From Allium sativum (lineage: Eukaryota; Streptophyta; Magnoliopsida; Asparagales; Amaryllidaceae), in contig CM060920.1 in the NCBI GenBank assembly GCA_030737875.1, forward strand, positions 477,616,861-477,680,860: 64,000 nucleotides of DNA, in the 5' to 3' direction. Below, piece by piece: positions 34,484 through 45,588 of the stretch. Both the position numbers and the translations under genes were made by a program. Below the pieces are notes generated by a model. The model did no database searches. It saw nothing but the letters and a program-made list of their open reading frames with translations, and had not been told where the DNA came from. Within the stretch, counting starts at the first letter, position 1, and each line of letters starts with the position of its first letter.

Positions 34484-35056
34484 GAGGTAGGGTTAGTGAG
34501 TTTACTCACCTTATTTGCAGTTGACGATTCCTCTTTTGTTTCATTTCAAAATCAAAAAAACATTTGATTTTTCTATGAAATTCCGGTAACTTTGCACTCC
34601 GCCACATTAGGACCAATGTAGATCTCGTTGTTAGGATCCCAATGTGACCAGCTTCGTCTAGTTCTGTTCATGAATGACATAGAAATCGACGTTATAAGTT
34701 TTCAATATTTTTATACTGGTTTAATTATAATTATTTAAAATATTAACTAATTATACCTTAATTATTATTTAAGCCCAAACATAAGTAATTAGGCCCATAA
34801 CCGAATCGTAATTATATTTACGATTCCAGCTCTTCTACTTCGGAACCGCAAAGATTGTCTTTCCCAAAATCTCCATGAAAGAAAATTTCCTTGAAGTTTC
34901 TCTGTACTTATCTGACTGTGGTTCCTCCTACACCTTTTATTGATCTCAACATGACTGGGGATGAAATAATTAACATCACGAAGAATGAGTCATTTCTACA
35001 GAAACAAGATATTGAGGACAATACCTTCTTCTTCACTGATGAGGTAAAATCCCCCT

Positions 35057-35061
35057 GTTCC
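35057..35061. repeat. Target-site duplication of element E, left copy (GTTCC)
   Basis: Recurs at 45584-45588. The empty site is at 1714-1722 in B's left LTR (CTGTTCCTT). Confidence 0.95.
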
Positions 35062-35804
35062 TGTAACACCCCACCTCCGCAAGGGTCACTCACAAAGGGA
35101 ATGCACTAGTTTTGTTGGAGTATTGTCTAGGTAAACATGCACAGAGATATCACAAGGCAGAACATAAATAAAGCAACGGTAGAAATTAAAAACCAACTTT
35201 TTATTATTTTCCAGAAAAGAGTCAAAAGCTCATATATCCAAGATACAAATTATTCCATTACATCCAGTTCATAATAAAGAAGCATAAACTTAAAACAAAA
35301 GTAAATTATTCCCCATAAAAAGAGGAAGCAGCCATAGCATAGCCCAAGACCAAACCGTACATGAGCTATCAGAAAGCAAGCTAAATCCAAGCTAAGAGCT
35401 AGTGTTTCCTCCCTGAGAACCTTGGGGGGACGAAAGAAAAAGGGTCAGTCATAAAGACTGGTAAGCCCTAGTGACTTTCAGTATGAAAACTAGTAAAGGT
35501 AACATGATATGTGAAAACTGGAATTAAATATAAGGATGATAAGAGAACTAGTAGGATAATTAAGATAACAAGATAAGTCAAGTCTGACATCGCATGTTCA
35601 AGTTTCGCTGCACTAACTGTACTAGTATTCTAACCCATGTCAATTATTAATCATGAAATGATCCCTTGGCCCAGTATCATGAAGTGATCCATTACGGGGT
35701 CCTACGGTACGATCTACTAATCGATCGGCTCCCTACAAGTCCTAGCTCATCATGTGTCTGTGTCATACGGCCCTATCCTGAAATGTAGTTAACTATGCTA
35801 GGTC

Positions 35805-35833
35805 CACCATAGGGTGTATCAAGTCCTATGGTG
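35805..35833 (-). other. TGTATCA-loop hairpin (E, left LTR)
   Basis: Perfect 9-bp stem CACCATAGG / CCTATGGTG around GTGTATCAAGT. D has the same loop on an unrelated stem (24527-24557). Confidence 0.7.
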
Positions 35834-36080
35834 CCAACCACCGACACGAATCAAGCATGCACAGTGTAAATCTACGGGTGCCCAATGCCTACTTTTTCAA
35901 CTCCGGGCTACGTGCACGACCATAGCCCGCCTGAACCTACAATGGCGCACCTACTCAGCCGTCGTTCTAGTCGCTTACAATCAGCCCAGTAATCTTGCCC
36001 CACTCTGCCTAGTCCCAGGGTATCGTGATACATCTAAGTGGGTTACTGCTGAAAAGGACCGCGTAACTAGGGTTTCTAAT

Positions 36081-36220
36081 GGGTTAAGTGTTGTCATTCA
36101 AGTTCGTGACTTAACCCTATCCAAATCATGTATCAACTTGGTTAAGGGTGTCCAGACTTAACCCTATCAATTCATCGTGTCAAGATGGTTAAGTATATTC
36201 AAGTTGTTCATGACTTAACC
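36081..36220. repeat. Three GGTTAAGT/ACTTAACC hairpins (E, left LTR)
   Basis: GGGTTAAGT/ACTTAACCC (36081-36089, 36109-36117), GGTTAAG/CTTAACC (36140-36146, 36157-36163) and GGTTAAGT/ACTTAACC (36187-36194, 36213-36220). Loops differ. Right copy: about 43805-43950. Confidence 0.75.
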
Positions 36221-36246
36221 CTATCATGTGGCTTTAATTCATTAGT

Positions 36247-36354
36247 GCACGCCAACCTCTCACATTAGACTGACTGTTGTGGTTACTGGATTTGCCGGGA
36301 GGTTCCGGGCAGATTTACACCACAACATAGTCTAACCTCGGGTTTTTTTCGTGC
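36247..36354 (-). other. Multi-stem module 1 (E, left LTR)
   Basis: GCACG/CGTGC (36247-36251, 36350-36354), AACC/GGTT, TTAGACT/AGTCTAA (36265-36271, 36329-36335), GTTGTGGT/ACCACAAC (36276-36283, 36319-36326), apical TGCCGG/CCGGGCA. It has the same plan as D's modules. The right-copy core is at 43994-44064. Confidence 0.75.
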
Positions 36355-36374
36355 GATATGACCAACTACCCACA

Positions 36375-36448
36375 TTGGATCCTATTGTTTGCAGCCACTG
36401 GATTTACCGGGCGGTTCCGGGCAGATTTACACTGCAAACTCAAACCAA
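36375..36448 (-). other. Multi-stem module 2 (E, left LTR)
   Basis: TTGG/CCAA (36375-36378, 36445-36448) and GTTTGCAG/CTGCAAAC (36387-36394, 36432-36439) around the same CCGGG...TCCGGGCAG apex. Outer CCAAC/GTTGG extends it. In the right LTR (44104-44177) the outer stem is longer (TTGGAT/ATCCAA). Confidence 0.7.
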
Positions 36449-36856
36449 CCTCGAGTTGGCCATTTTCAAGTTATCTAATTGTCATGCCCACGTTCAAGTT
36501 TTCATGTCTAGATTCATGTCCAATTTTCAGGTCATGTTTCATGTCAAATCATGTCAAGTCCATGTCCATATTCAGGTTCAAGTCATAACAACGTTCATGT
36601 TCAAGTTTAAAGCTAATTTATGTTTTACCTAATCTACCCAAATCGTATTCCCATCGCACGCAAGTTCGAATCGATACAAATAAATCTAATAGGGAATAAC
36701 ATAAAAAGGAACGGGTATACGGTGGCAAAAGTGATTACTAGCATAGCATAGTATGACTTGAAACAAAAGATTAAAACATTATTGGCATATGGAATATTGG
36801 CCTCAAACATAAAGATTCCAATTCTAGCAAAATAAGATACTAGTCAAAATAACAGT

Positions 36857-36950
36857 TGTCATAAGGTGATAGTATAGTCATGGTAACGACTGTCATAAGG
36901 TGATAGTATAGTCATGGTAACGACTGTCATAAGTTGATAGTATAGTCATA
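36857..36950. repeat. 34-bp tandem array, three units (E, left LTR)
   Basis: The unit is TGTCATAAGGTGATAGTATA followed by GTCATGGTAACGAC. Four units are in the right LTR (44585-44711). Confidence 0.9.
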
Positions 36951-37376
36951 AACATGTGACTAATAACAGATTCAACATGATAATAAGAGGGGTTTCTCTT
37001 TTTGGTTTACAACATGAATAGGCCCCAAATGTCATAGTAATATCCAAGGGTCAAGATCCAAGATGAACGAGAATGAGTGTAAACAGTCATCATACATAGG
37101 TCCAATTTCAATTTACATCATATTCATATTACATTTACAGTTTAAATTTGAAAATAACTGGGGATTACAGATCTTGGTTCGAGAATTAGAAAAAGAGAGT
37201 CGATTGTTGAATCTTTATATGCTTAGTCAAGTCCTAATGGAAGTCCCCAAACCAGCAATTTCCTTAACGCAGTCTCAACATAGAAGAAGCAGTCCTTCTC
37301 TCAAACTTTTCAATCAGAATCAGAGCAGCATAAGGTCAGAAAGAATTTTGTGTAGAGAGACTGGTGTTAGGGGCTG

Positions 37377-37384
37377 TATATATA
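37377..37384 (-). promoter_or_regulatory. TATA box of E (left LTR copy)
   Basis: The minus strand CCCTATATATACAGCCCC lies about 425 nt from the LTR 5' end, the same spacing as in D. The 5' LTR copy is at 45141-45146 (CCCTATATACACAG). Confidence 0.55.
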
Positions 37385-37807
37385 GGGTCAGGTCAACGAA
37401 TGTGAACAGAAATGAGGCCAAATACATCAAAGTGAATCCAGCTTCAAAAATGGGCTCGGGCACCAGGTCGACCCCCAGGTCGACACTATGGTCGACCTGG
37501 CCCTGGGTAGGTCGACTACATAGTCGACCCCCTGGTCAACCTGGTCCTGGGCGGGAAATTTCCCGCCCAGTCCATTTGGAGGTTTGAAATTCGAATTGAG
37601 TCTGTTTTGAACTTGAAAATTTCTGAAAACTTCGAAAGGTCATAACTTGGTCATACTGACTCCGATATTCGAAAATCCGGACTCGTTTCCAAGCAGAATT
37701 TCGAGACGAACGCAATGGCACAACCCGTTTCCCTTGATTCTTATTTTGAAAATTAATTCTGCCTTGATTTATGGTTATTACACGTTTTAAAAACACGGGT
37801 TGTTACA

Positions 37808-37825
37808 TTCTCCCCCCTCCCCCTT
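37808..37825 (-). promoter_or_regulatory. Polypurine tract of E
   Basis: The minus strand reads AAGGGGGAGGGGGGAGAA, preceded by TTTCGGGGACGAAATCC. Confidence 0.85.
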
Positions 37826-38424
37826 AAAGGATTTCGTCCCCGAAATCTCTAAGTTAGGGAGGATGTGTCCTACCATCCAATCATCCATCTACTCAAAGCA
37901 TCATCCACAGGAAACCATTGTCCTTAAAAGATTTCTAGTGCTGTATGAACATATGCAGAAAGTGTGTGTATATGTACTTATCTAATGCAAAAGATCAGGC
38001 GGTTACTGATTCAGTAAACCTCCTTAATGCAAAATATGTTAGTGTCATGAATCCAACATGTACGCAAATTCCTAACATAGTTTATAATCTCTACATGAGT
38101 GCTCAAACATTCATCCATATGCAACATCCAAGTGATAGCATACAAGTTTCATCCATGTACAAGTATTAGCACTCATGCATATGCAACATGAAAATGTGAC
38201 TGAGCCGATCTAGTGCCTAATGTGTGTCATGCATCCATTAGCAACCACTTGCAACCATTTGCAAACATCAACCATAACATGTTTCAATCACATGTTTACA
38301 TCCATACGGTTCTACCTAAGGTTCTCAAGTTAAGATCGAGAAGATAACAAGACAAACGTAGATATTAGAAGCACGATACGAAAAGGTTTTCAAGTTTATA
38401 GGAAAAAGAGATCGAGAATGTACC
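37826..38424 (-). other. Spacer between pol and polypurine tract (E)
   Basis: Non-coding and partly matching D's spacer (27290-27852). No gene is seen; the small open frames at 37800-38169 are not shared with D. Confidence 0.6.
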
Positions 38425-38567
38425 CTAAAAAAATGGGTAAAGTGCGTGTATCTTCTCTTCGGTTTCCCAAGTTGCGTCTTCTTGGGTTTCACTAGCTTGA
38501 CTTCTCGATTCCTTAGCTTTTTAATCTCCGTTCCTAAGATACGACTCAGAACTCGCCTCAATGTTGC
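38425..38567 (-). pseudogene. Chromodomain-like integrase tail (E)
   Basis: Encodes SRILGTEIKKLRNREVKLVK, then a frameshift, after which ATWETEEKIHALYPFF appears in another frame before the stop at 38425. It is separated from integrase by a TAA at 38568. In chromoviruses this domain directs insertion to particular chromatin. Confidence 0.85.
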
Positions 38568-39794
38568 TTATTTTTCCACTTCTACGTCTTCAAGGATGCT
38601 TGGCTCAACCACTTCGGCTGACTCATGCAAACATTTCCAGAGATGCGAGACGTGAAAGACATTGTGCACCCTAGCCAGCTTCTCGGGTAAGTCTACCTTA
38701 TAAGCCATCCGTTCAATCCTCTCAGTGATGGGGAACGGTCTTACAAACCTTGGTGCTAGCTTTCCAATGGCTCCAAAACGAACTACATTGCGTAATGGAG
38801 AAACTTTTATATAGACCATATCTCCGACTTCGAACTCGAGGTCTGTCCTCCTCTGGTCCGCATAAGATTTCTGTCTATCTTGGGCCGTTTTCATCCGTCT
38901 CCGTATCAGCTCAATCTTCTCAGACGTGTCCCTTATGATGTCGGGCCCAAGTATAAGTCTGTCTGTCTTCTCCCACCAACAGGTTGGCGACTTGCACGGT
39001 CTTCCATACAGGGCTTCGAACGGTGCCATTCCGATGCTAGCTTGGTAACTATTGTTATATGCAAACTCCACGAGAGGAAGATGGTCTTCCCAAGTACCAC
39101 CAAAGTCAAGAATGCATAGCCTCAGGAGATCTTCTAGTACCCTATTTACCCTTTCGGTTTGTCCATCCGTCTGTGGGTGATAGGCCGTGCTCAAGTTCAG
39201 TCGTGTTCCCATTGCTTCTTGCAGACTATTCCAGAACTGGCTAGTTAAAATCGGGTCACGATCACTAACTATACTAGAAGGAACTCCATGCAATCGTACT
39301 ATCTCTCGAAGGTAAATAGACGCTAGCCCTGATGTGGTCCTCTTGCTTTTCACTGGAATGAAGTAAGCACTTTTCATGAGTCTATCAACTATGACCCATA
39401 TGCTAGTATTTCCCTTCCTTGACCTAGGCAGTCCATCCACGAAATCCATCGAGATACTCTCCCATTTCCATTGCGGAACCTCCAAAGGATGTAATAGTCC
39501 ACCGGGCTTCTTCGACTCGGCCTTTACTTGTTGGCACACCATGCACTTCGAAACGAACTTTGCCACGTCCTTTTTCATTCCAGCCCAAAAGAAAATGCGT
39601 CTCATATCCCTGTACATCTTATCCCCTCCGGGATGTATAGTCATCTTCGAGTGGTGCGCTTCTTCGAGAACTTTCCTTACTAGGTCTCCCACTTGTGGGA
39701 CACATAGCCTTCCATCACGCCTTAGCCAACCCTTGTCATCTATGGCATACCTACTGAGGTGACTCGACGTCTCACCCCTAATCAGCTTGTCCAT
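38568..39794 (-). pseudogene. Integrase, full core (E)
   Basis: A 408-codon open frame. The zinc-binding region has H47/H48, H54, C84 and C87. The catalytic core has D117 (SMDFVDGL), D178 (VSDRD) and E214 (GQTERVN), with 35 residues between the last two as in all DDE integrases. Then come NNSYQASIGMAPFEALYGR, the VGDMVYIK and GPY/F-like segment, and FHVSHLWKCLHE. It is the best-kept protein in the window. It stops one codon before the chromodomain and is cut off from RNase H by two TAG codons, so it is not made as part of a full polyprotein. Confidence 0.92.
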
Positions 39795-39821
39795 GATTTC
39801 GACTATCTACGGGTCTTCCTT

Positions 39822-40517
39822 CTATGAAGTCCCTACTTGATCTAGAAGTGTAGGTCTTAACTCAAGAGATGCAAACGTAGCAGTCAATGACTGAACAGCA
39901 GGTGTAAAATCAAAGGTTGCTATAAACTCAAGGCTTTTCATTTCAACAAACAAGGGGCTCAAAGTCAACCTTTTTCTACTTAGCGCGTCTGCCACCACAT
40001 TACCCTTGCCAGGGGTATAAGCTATATCGAAGTCATATGATGCCAAGAACTCCATCCACCGTTGTTGTCTCAGATTTAAATCTTTCTGTGAGAAGAGGTA
40101 CTTGAGCGATTTGTGGTCGGTGTATAGCTCGAACCTCTCCCCTAGAAGATAATGACGCCAAGCTTTAAGTGCAAAAACAATCGCGGCCAACTCCAAGTCA
40201 TACGTGGGATAGTTTTTCTCATGAACTTTAGGTTGTCTGCCCCTGTAGCATATTACTCTTCCTTCTTGCATTAGGACGACACCTAATCCCGTGCCGCACG
40301 CATCTGTGTACACGGTAAACATCTTACCTCCATCGGGTAATGCCAAAACTGGAGCTGTGGTGAGGGCTCTCTTAAGTCTCTGAAAAGCAGCATCACATTC
40401 TATGTCCCATGCAAAAGGTAGGTTCTTCTTTGTAAACTTGGTAAGAGGGGCTGAAATCTTAGCGAAGTCCTTAATGAACTTCCTGTAGTAGCCCGCCAAA
40501 CCAAGAAAGCTCCTCAC
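39822..40517 (-). pseudogene. RT thumb and RNase H (E)
   Basis: A 231-codon open frame. It starts in the RT thumb ([17 protein letters not shown]). RNase H follows with D (YTDACGTG), E (LELAAIVF), D (LYTDHKSL) and D ([10 protein letters not shown]) all present. It degrades the RNA strand during reverse transcription. Stops at 39822-39824 and 39807-39809, both TAG, cut it from integrase. Confidence 0.92.
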
Positions 40518-40558
40518 CTCTGTTGCATTCTTAAGAATTTTCCAATCCTGTACCGCAA

Positions 40559-41062
40559 CTATCTTAGGATCAAAATATCATCCACGAAAACTACCACAAA
40601 CTTGTTAAGGAACTCCCGAAACACCCTACTCATCAAATCTACAAAGTACGCGGGTGCGTTCGTTAACCCAAACGGCATGACGAGCCGTTCGAAGAACCCG
40701 CTTGGAGTCCTAAACGCAGTTTTGTCAATGCTATCCTTAGCCACTCTGAGCTGATGGAATCCTGTGGCTAGATAGAGTTGAGAGAAAACAGATGCTCCCA
40801 CAAGCTGGTAAAACAAATCGTCGATTCTTGGTAGTGGGTGCCTATTCTTCTTTGTCAGCTTTTTTAACTCACGATAATCTACGCACAGATGAAGCGATCC
40901 ATCCGCCTTAGTAGCGAATACCACCGGAGCACCCCATTCAGAAATGCTTCGTCTTATGAAATTTTTCTCAAGCAACTCATTAACTTGTTTACTGAGCTCT
41001 CTTTTTTTTTCGCGGGGCCATGTGCCTAACGGGCAATGAAACTGGCTTGGCATTATCAACAA
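40559..41062 (-). pseudogene. RT fingers and palm (E)
   Basis: A 167-codon open frame. Motifs in order: [52 protein letters not shown] and FVDDIL (active site intact). Just after this motif about 50-60 residues of the palm-thumb connection are missing, and the frame ends at TAG. It is joined to the upstream frame by an A9 run (41002-41010 complement) where a base has been gained or lost. Confidence 0.92.
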
Positions 41063-41957
41063 GATAAATTCGGAACTCTATCTCGTGTTTAGGAGGTAAT
41101 CCCCTCACTTCATCAAAGACATCTGGATATTCTCGGACCACTCTTACAGATTGCAAATTATCATCGGACGAGTCAAGGGATTCAAGATAACATAACATGA
41201 CCGGACCCTTAGGGTTACAAGAAATTTCAAGGGTATTACCAAGGCGAGTCATGAGCCTCACTATCCTTCGTTCACAATCAAGAATGGCTCCATAATCGGA
41301 CAGCCAATCCATACCTAGGATCAAACTGTATCCCATGAATCCGATAACATAAGCATTACATGTGAATTCTACGCTTAAGATAGAGATCCTCAAATCCACA
41401 CACATCATAGATAAATGGGCGGAGCCCCCAATTGGATTTGAAACTATAACGGGATCCTCAACCAGACTAGTACTTAGGTGCAGATTTTCAATAATATCAG
41501 AAGAAATAAAAGTATGCGATGCGCCAGAGTCAAATAAGGTTCGAACAGGAAAGTCAGAAATGTAAGCAAGGCTTTCTACGGAAATATTACTACCTCGGTC
41601 AAGAGCTGGAGTGGTGTTGAGAGCATGCAACTGCCCTCCAGAAGGTCTTGCTCGCTGGGTCTGCCCTTGCCCCTGTCCTTGTTTCTTAGGGAAATCCTTG
41701 CTGATGTGTCCAGTATCTCCACAATGAAAGCATTCACCCAACTTTCTCTTCTTCTTTCTACAGTCTTTAGCTAGATGTCCAGCAATACCACAGAAGTTGC
41801 ACTTCCTCGTCTCACGTGATTTGTTGTTGCTCTTGTTATTTTTGTTATTCTTGTTGTTCCCCTTCTTGAAGTCAGCTTTCTTATTCTGAGTCTCGTTAGG
41901 CTTAACCTCCTTCTTGCTATTCTTGTCTTCCTCATGAAGTAGAGCCATATCCACCAA
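40989..41957 (-). pseudogene. Gag nucleocapsid, protease and start of RT linker (E)
   Basis: A 322-codon open frame. A Lys/Asn-rich stretch (residues 20-50) precedes two zinc knuckles: CNFCGIAGHLAKDC (53-66) intact, and CFHCGDTGHISKDF (76-89), whose last Cys is Phe. Retropepsin starts at FDSGASHTF (active site 143-146 intact), with LGMDWL later. The linker VVREYPDVFDEVRGLPP leads to RT. The frame breaks at the A9 run. Confidence 0.92.
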
Positions 41958-42583
41958 GCTTTCAAAGGTCGCCCCATGGGTATATGAGTTAGGGCCAGGC
42001 TGTGTAGTGGCTCGTTCAATCCTCGAGCAAAGCGTACAGCCTTTTTCTGGGCTGTGTTGACCAAATCCAAACTGAACCGAGCAAGCTGATTAAACTTATT
42101 CACGTACTCCCTCACAGACATATCCCCTTGCTTGAGTGCTAGGAAACTCTCCATCTGAAGGTTCTCCTCTGCGGACGATAAGAATTTGAGCCCAAACCTC
42201 TCTCTAAAGTCTGCCCAAGTCTCAACTGGCCTGGTAGCGTTGGTGACTTCCCACGAAAATGCAGCTTCCTCTTTCAACAACCATGCTGCTAGTTGAACTT
42301 TCCTATGGTCCTCCATATCAAAGATAACGAACAAGTCTTCCGTCTTTTTTAGCCAGTTCCGTGCCTCAACAAAGGTTTCAGTTCCAACGAAGTTCTTGCC
42401 GCCCATTGCTTTAAAGTCTTTGCATATTTTGGCAAAGGCGTTACCAGGAGGAGGAGGAACCGCGGCCACTGGGGGAGGAGGAGGAGGGATGTCTGCCGTG
42501 CCCGCGTCGTTGGCCCTGGCTTCTAAGTACCTTCAGAACCATCCAGGCATGGGTATTCCCTCAGGAAGGTTAAGATCGGCCAT
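41771..42583 (-). pseudogene. Gag capsid region (E)
   Basis: The likely start is ATG at 42583 (MADLNLPEGIP). TGA at 42533-42535 is the 17th codon, after which the frame is open through a Pro-rich stretch and the retrotransposon gag domain (FVEARNWLKKTEDLF, LLKEEAAFSWEV, WADFRERF, SVREYVNKFNQLARF). A one-base loss in the G run at 41972-41975 moves the rest of gag into the next frame. The nucleocapsid continues in 40989-41957. Confidence 0.88.
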
Positions 42584-42762
42584 GCTGAAAAACGAAAAGA
42601 TTCAAACGAGGAAACAAAGGAAAGTGCTAATGGCTTCTTAGGGAATAACCTTTTTAAACATAAAACTTTTCTTGAAAAATGCTTCTTTATAAATGGTTTT
42701 GAAAATAGTTTCAGAAGGTTTTTTTTACAAAAAAAAACTTTTGCCCAGCCTGGTAACCTTCT
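42584..42762 (-). other. Leader of E
   Basis: Only about 180 nt separate the primer site from gag. It contains the potential stem TTTTTTTT/AAAAAAAA near 42718-42737. None of the A/B/C leader hairpins is present. Confidence 0.6.
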
Positions 42763-42774
42763 GCTCTGATACCA
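42763..42774 (-). promoter_or_regulatory. Primer-binding site of E (initiator Met tRNA)
   Basis: GCTCTGATACCA, two bases from the right LTR. Confidence 0.95.
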
Positions 42775-42776
42775 AA

Positions 42777-45583
42777 TGTAACACCCCACCTCCGCTAGGG
42801 TCACTCACAAAGGGAATGCACTAGTTTTGGTGGAGTATTATCTAGGTAAACATGCACAGAGATATCACAAGGCAGAACATAAATAAAGCAGTGGTAGAAA
42901 TTAAAAACCAACATTTTATTATTTTCCAGAAAAGAGTCAAAAGCTCATATATCCAAGATACAAATTATTCCATTACATCCAGTTCATAATAAAGAAGCAT
43001 AAACTTAAAACAAAAGTAAATTATTCCCCATAAATAGCGGAAGCAACCATAGCATAGCCCAAGACCAAACCGTACATGAGCTGTCAGAAAGCAAGCTAAA
43101 TCCAAGCTAAGAGCTAGTGTTTCCTCCCTGAGAACCTGGGGGGGACGAAAGAAAAAGGGGCGAAAGAAAAAGGGCCAATCATAAAGACTGGTAAGCCCTA
43201 GTGACTTTCAGTATGAAAACTAGTAAAGGTAACATGATATGTGAAAACTGGAATTAAACATAAGGATGATAACAGAACTAGTAGGATAATTAAGATGACA
43301 AGATAAGTCAAGTCTGGCATCGCATGTTCAAGGTTCGCTGCACCAACTGTACTAGTATTCTAACCCATGTCAAGTATTAACCATGAAATGATCCCTTGGC
43401 CCAGTATCATGAAGTGATCCATTACGGGGTCCTACGGTACCATCTACTAATCGATCGGCTCCCTACAAGTCCAAGCTCGTCATGTGTCTGTGTCATACGG
43501 CCCTATCCTGAAATGTAGTTACCTGTGCTAGGTCCACCATAGGGTGTATCAAGTCCTATGGTGCCAACCACCAACACGAATCAAGCACGCACAGTGTAAA
43601 TCTACGGGTGCCCAATGTCTGCTTTTTCAACTCCAGGCTACGTGCACGACCATAGCCCGCCTGAACCTGCAATGGCGCACATACTCAGCCGTCGTTCTGG
43701 TCGCTTACAATCAGCCCAGTAATCGTGCCCCACCCTGCCTAGTCCCAGGGTATCGTGATACATCTAAGTGGTTACTGCCGAAAAGGACCGCGTAACTAGG
43801 GTTTCTAATTGGTTAAGTGTTGTCATTCAAATTCGTGACTTAACCCTATCCAAATCATGTATCAAGTTGGTTAAGTGTGTCCAGACTTAACCCTATCAAT
43901 TCATCGTGTCAAGATGGTTAAGTATATTCAAGTGGTTCATGACTTAACCCTATCATGTGGCATTAATTCATTAGTGCACGCCAACCTCTCACATTAGATT
44001 GACTGTTGTGGTTACTGGATTTGCCGAGCGGTTCCGGGCAGATTTACACCACAACATAGTCTAACCTCGGGTTTTTTTCGTGCGATATGACCAACTACCC
44101 ACATTGGATCCTATTGTTTGCAGCCACTGGATTTGCCGGGCGGTTCCGGGCTGATTTACACTGCAAACTCAATCCAACCTCGAGTTGGCCATTTTCAAGT
44201 TATCTAATTGTCATGCCCACGTTCAAGTTTCATGTCTAGATTCATGTCCAGTTTTCAGTTCATGTTTCATGTCAAATCATGTCAAGTTCATGTCCATATT
44301 CAGGTTCAAGTCATAACAACGTTCATGTTCAAGTTTAAAGCTAATTTATGTTTTACCTAGTCTACCCAAATCGTATTCCCATCGCACGCAAGTTCGAATC
44401 GATACAAATAAATTCAATAGGGAATAACATAAAAAGGAACGGGTATAAGGTGGCAAAAGTGATTACTAGCATAGCATAGTATGACTTGAAACAAAAGATT
44501 AAAACATTACTGGCATATGGAATATTGGCCTCAAACATAAAGATTCCAATTCTAGCAAAATAAGATACTCGTCAAAATAACAGTTGTCATAAGGTGATAG
44601 TATAGTCATGGTAACGACTGTCGTAAGGTGATAGTATAGTCATGGTAACGACTGTCATAAGTTGATAGTATAGTCATGGTAATGACTGTCATAAGGTGAT
44701 AGTATAGTCATAAACATGTGACTAATAACAGATTCAACATGATAATAAGAGGGGTTTCTATTTTTGGTTTACAACATGAATAGGCCCCAAATGTCATAGT
44801 AATATCCAAGAGTCAAGATCCAAGATGAACGAAAATGAGTGTAAACAGTCATCATACATAGGTCCAATTTCAATTTACATCATATTCATATTACATTTAC
44901 AGTTTAAATTTGAAAATAACTGGGGCTTACAGATCATGGTTCGATAATTAGAAGAAGAGAGTCGATTGTTGAATCTTTATATGCTTAGTCAAGTCCTAAT
45001 GGATGTCCCCAAATCAGCAATTTCCTTAACGCGGTCTCAACGTAGAAGAAGCAGTCCTTCTCTCAAACTTTTCAATCAGAATCAGAGCAGCATAAGGTCA
45101 GAAAGAATTTTGTGTAGAGTGACTGGTGTTAGGGGCTGTGTATATAGGGTCAGGTCAACGAATGTGGACAGAAACGAGGCCAAATACATCAGAGTGAATC
45201 CAGCTTCAGAAATGGGCTCGGGCACCAGGTTGACCCCCAGGTCGGGACTATGGTCGACCTGGCCCTGGGTAGGTTGACTACATAGTCGACCCCCAGGTCG
45301 ACCTAGTCCTGGGCGGGAAATTTCCCGCCCATTCCATTTGGAGGTTTGAAATTCTAATTTTTGAATTCGAATTGAGTCTGTTTTGAACTTGAAAATTTCT
45401 GAAAACTTCGAAAGGTCATAACTTGGTCATATGGACTCCGATTTTCGAAAACTCGGACTCATTTCCAAGCAGAATTTCGAGACGAACGCAATGGCGTAAC
45501 CCGTTTCCCTTGATTCTTATTTTAAAAATTAATTCTGCCTTGATTTATGGTTATTACACGTTATAAAAACACGGGTTGTTACA
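42777..45583 (-). mobile_element. Element E LTR, right copy (5' LTR)
   Basis: Collinear with the left LTR. It has one extra 34-bp unit and a 17-bp duplication near 43139-43175 (GGCGAAAGAAAAAGG). Its U5-side hairpin has CAATC for CAGTC, losing one pair. Confidence 0.95.
43994..44177 (-). other. Twin multi-stem modules (E, right LTR)
   Basis: Cores at 43994-44064 and 44104-44177, copies of 36265-36335 and 36375-36448. Module 1 has TTAGATT opposite AGTCTAA, one G/T-type pair. Module 2 pairs better than the left copy. Confidence 0.7.
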
Positions 45584-45588
45584 GTTCC
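45584..45588. repeat. Target-site duplication of element E, right copy (GTTCC)
   Basis: Matches 35057-35061. Confidence 0.95.

Larger units (their letters stand above)
34479..35061 (-). mobile_element. Element B right LTR, middle segment
   Basis: Collinear with 1135-1718 of the left LTR. It holds only B sequence between the D and E insertions. Confidence 0.9.
35062..37807 (-). mobile_element. Element E LTR, left copy
   Basis: Contains the U5-side hairpin (35446-35460), the TGTATCA-loop hairpin (35805-35833), three GGTTAAGT hairpins (36081-36220), twin multi-stem modules (36247-36448), a 34-bp array (36857-36950) and a minus-strand TATA box (37377-37384). The open frames at 35814-36161 and 37063-37587 match no protein. 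Confidence 0.95.
35062..45583 (-). mobile_element. Ty3/gypsy chromovirus E (Tekay/Del-like), near complete but broken, nested in B
   Basis: LTRs 35062-37807 (2746 bp) and 42777-45583 (2807 bp) start TGTAACACCCCACCTCCGC and end GGGTTGTTACA. The 4969-bp internal domain holds gag, protease, RT, RNase H, integrase and chromodomain on the minus strand in the standard Ty3/gypsy order. Each domain keeps its main catalytic residues except for the missing RT segment, but at least seven stops, frameshifts or deletions interrupt the reading frame. It is a different family from D, with LTRs alike only in motif layout, but the same clade by protein. Confidence 0.95.

Noticed and set aside
37063..37587. 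174-codon open frame in E's left LTR
   Set aside because: Not kept full length in the right LTR copy, and without recognisable domains.
38750..39762. Plus-strand open frames opposite E integrase
   Set aside because: Antisense shadows of the integrase gene on the minus strand.
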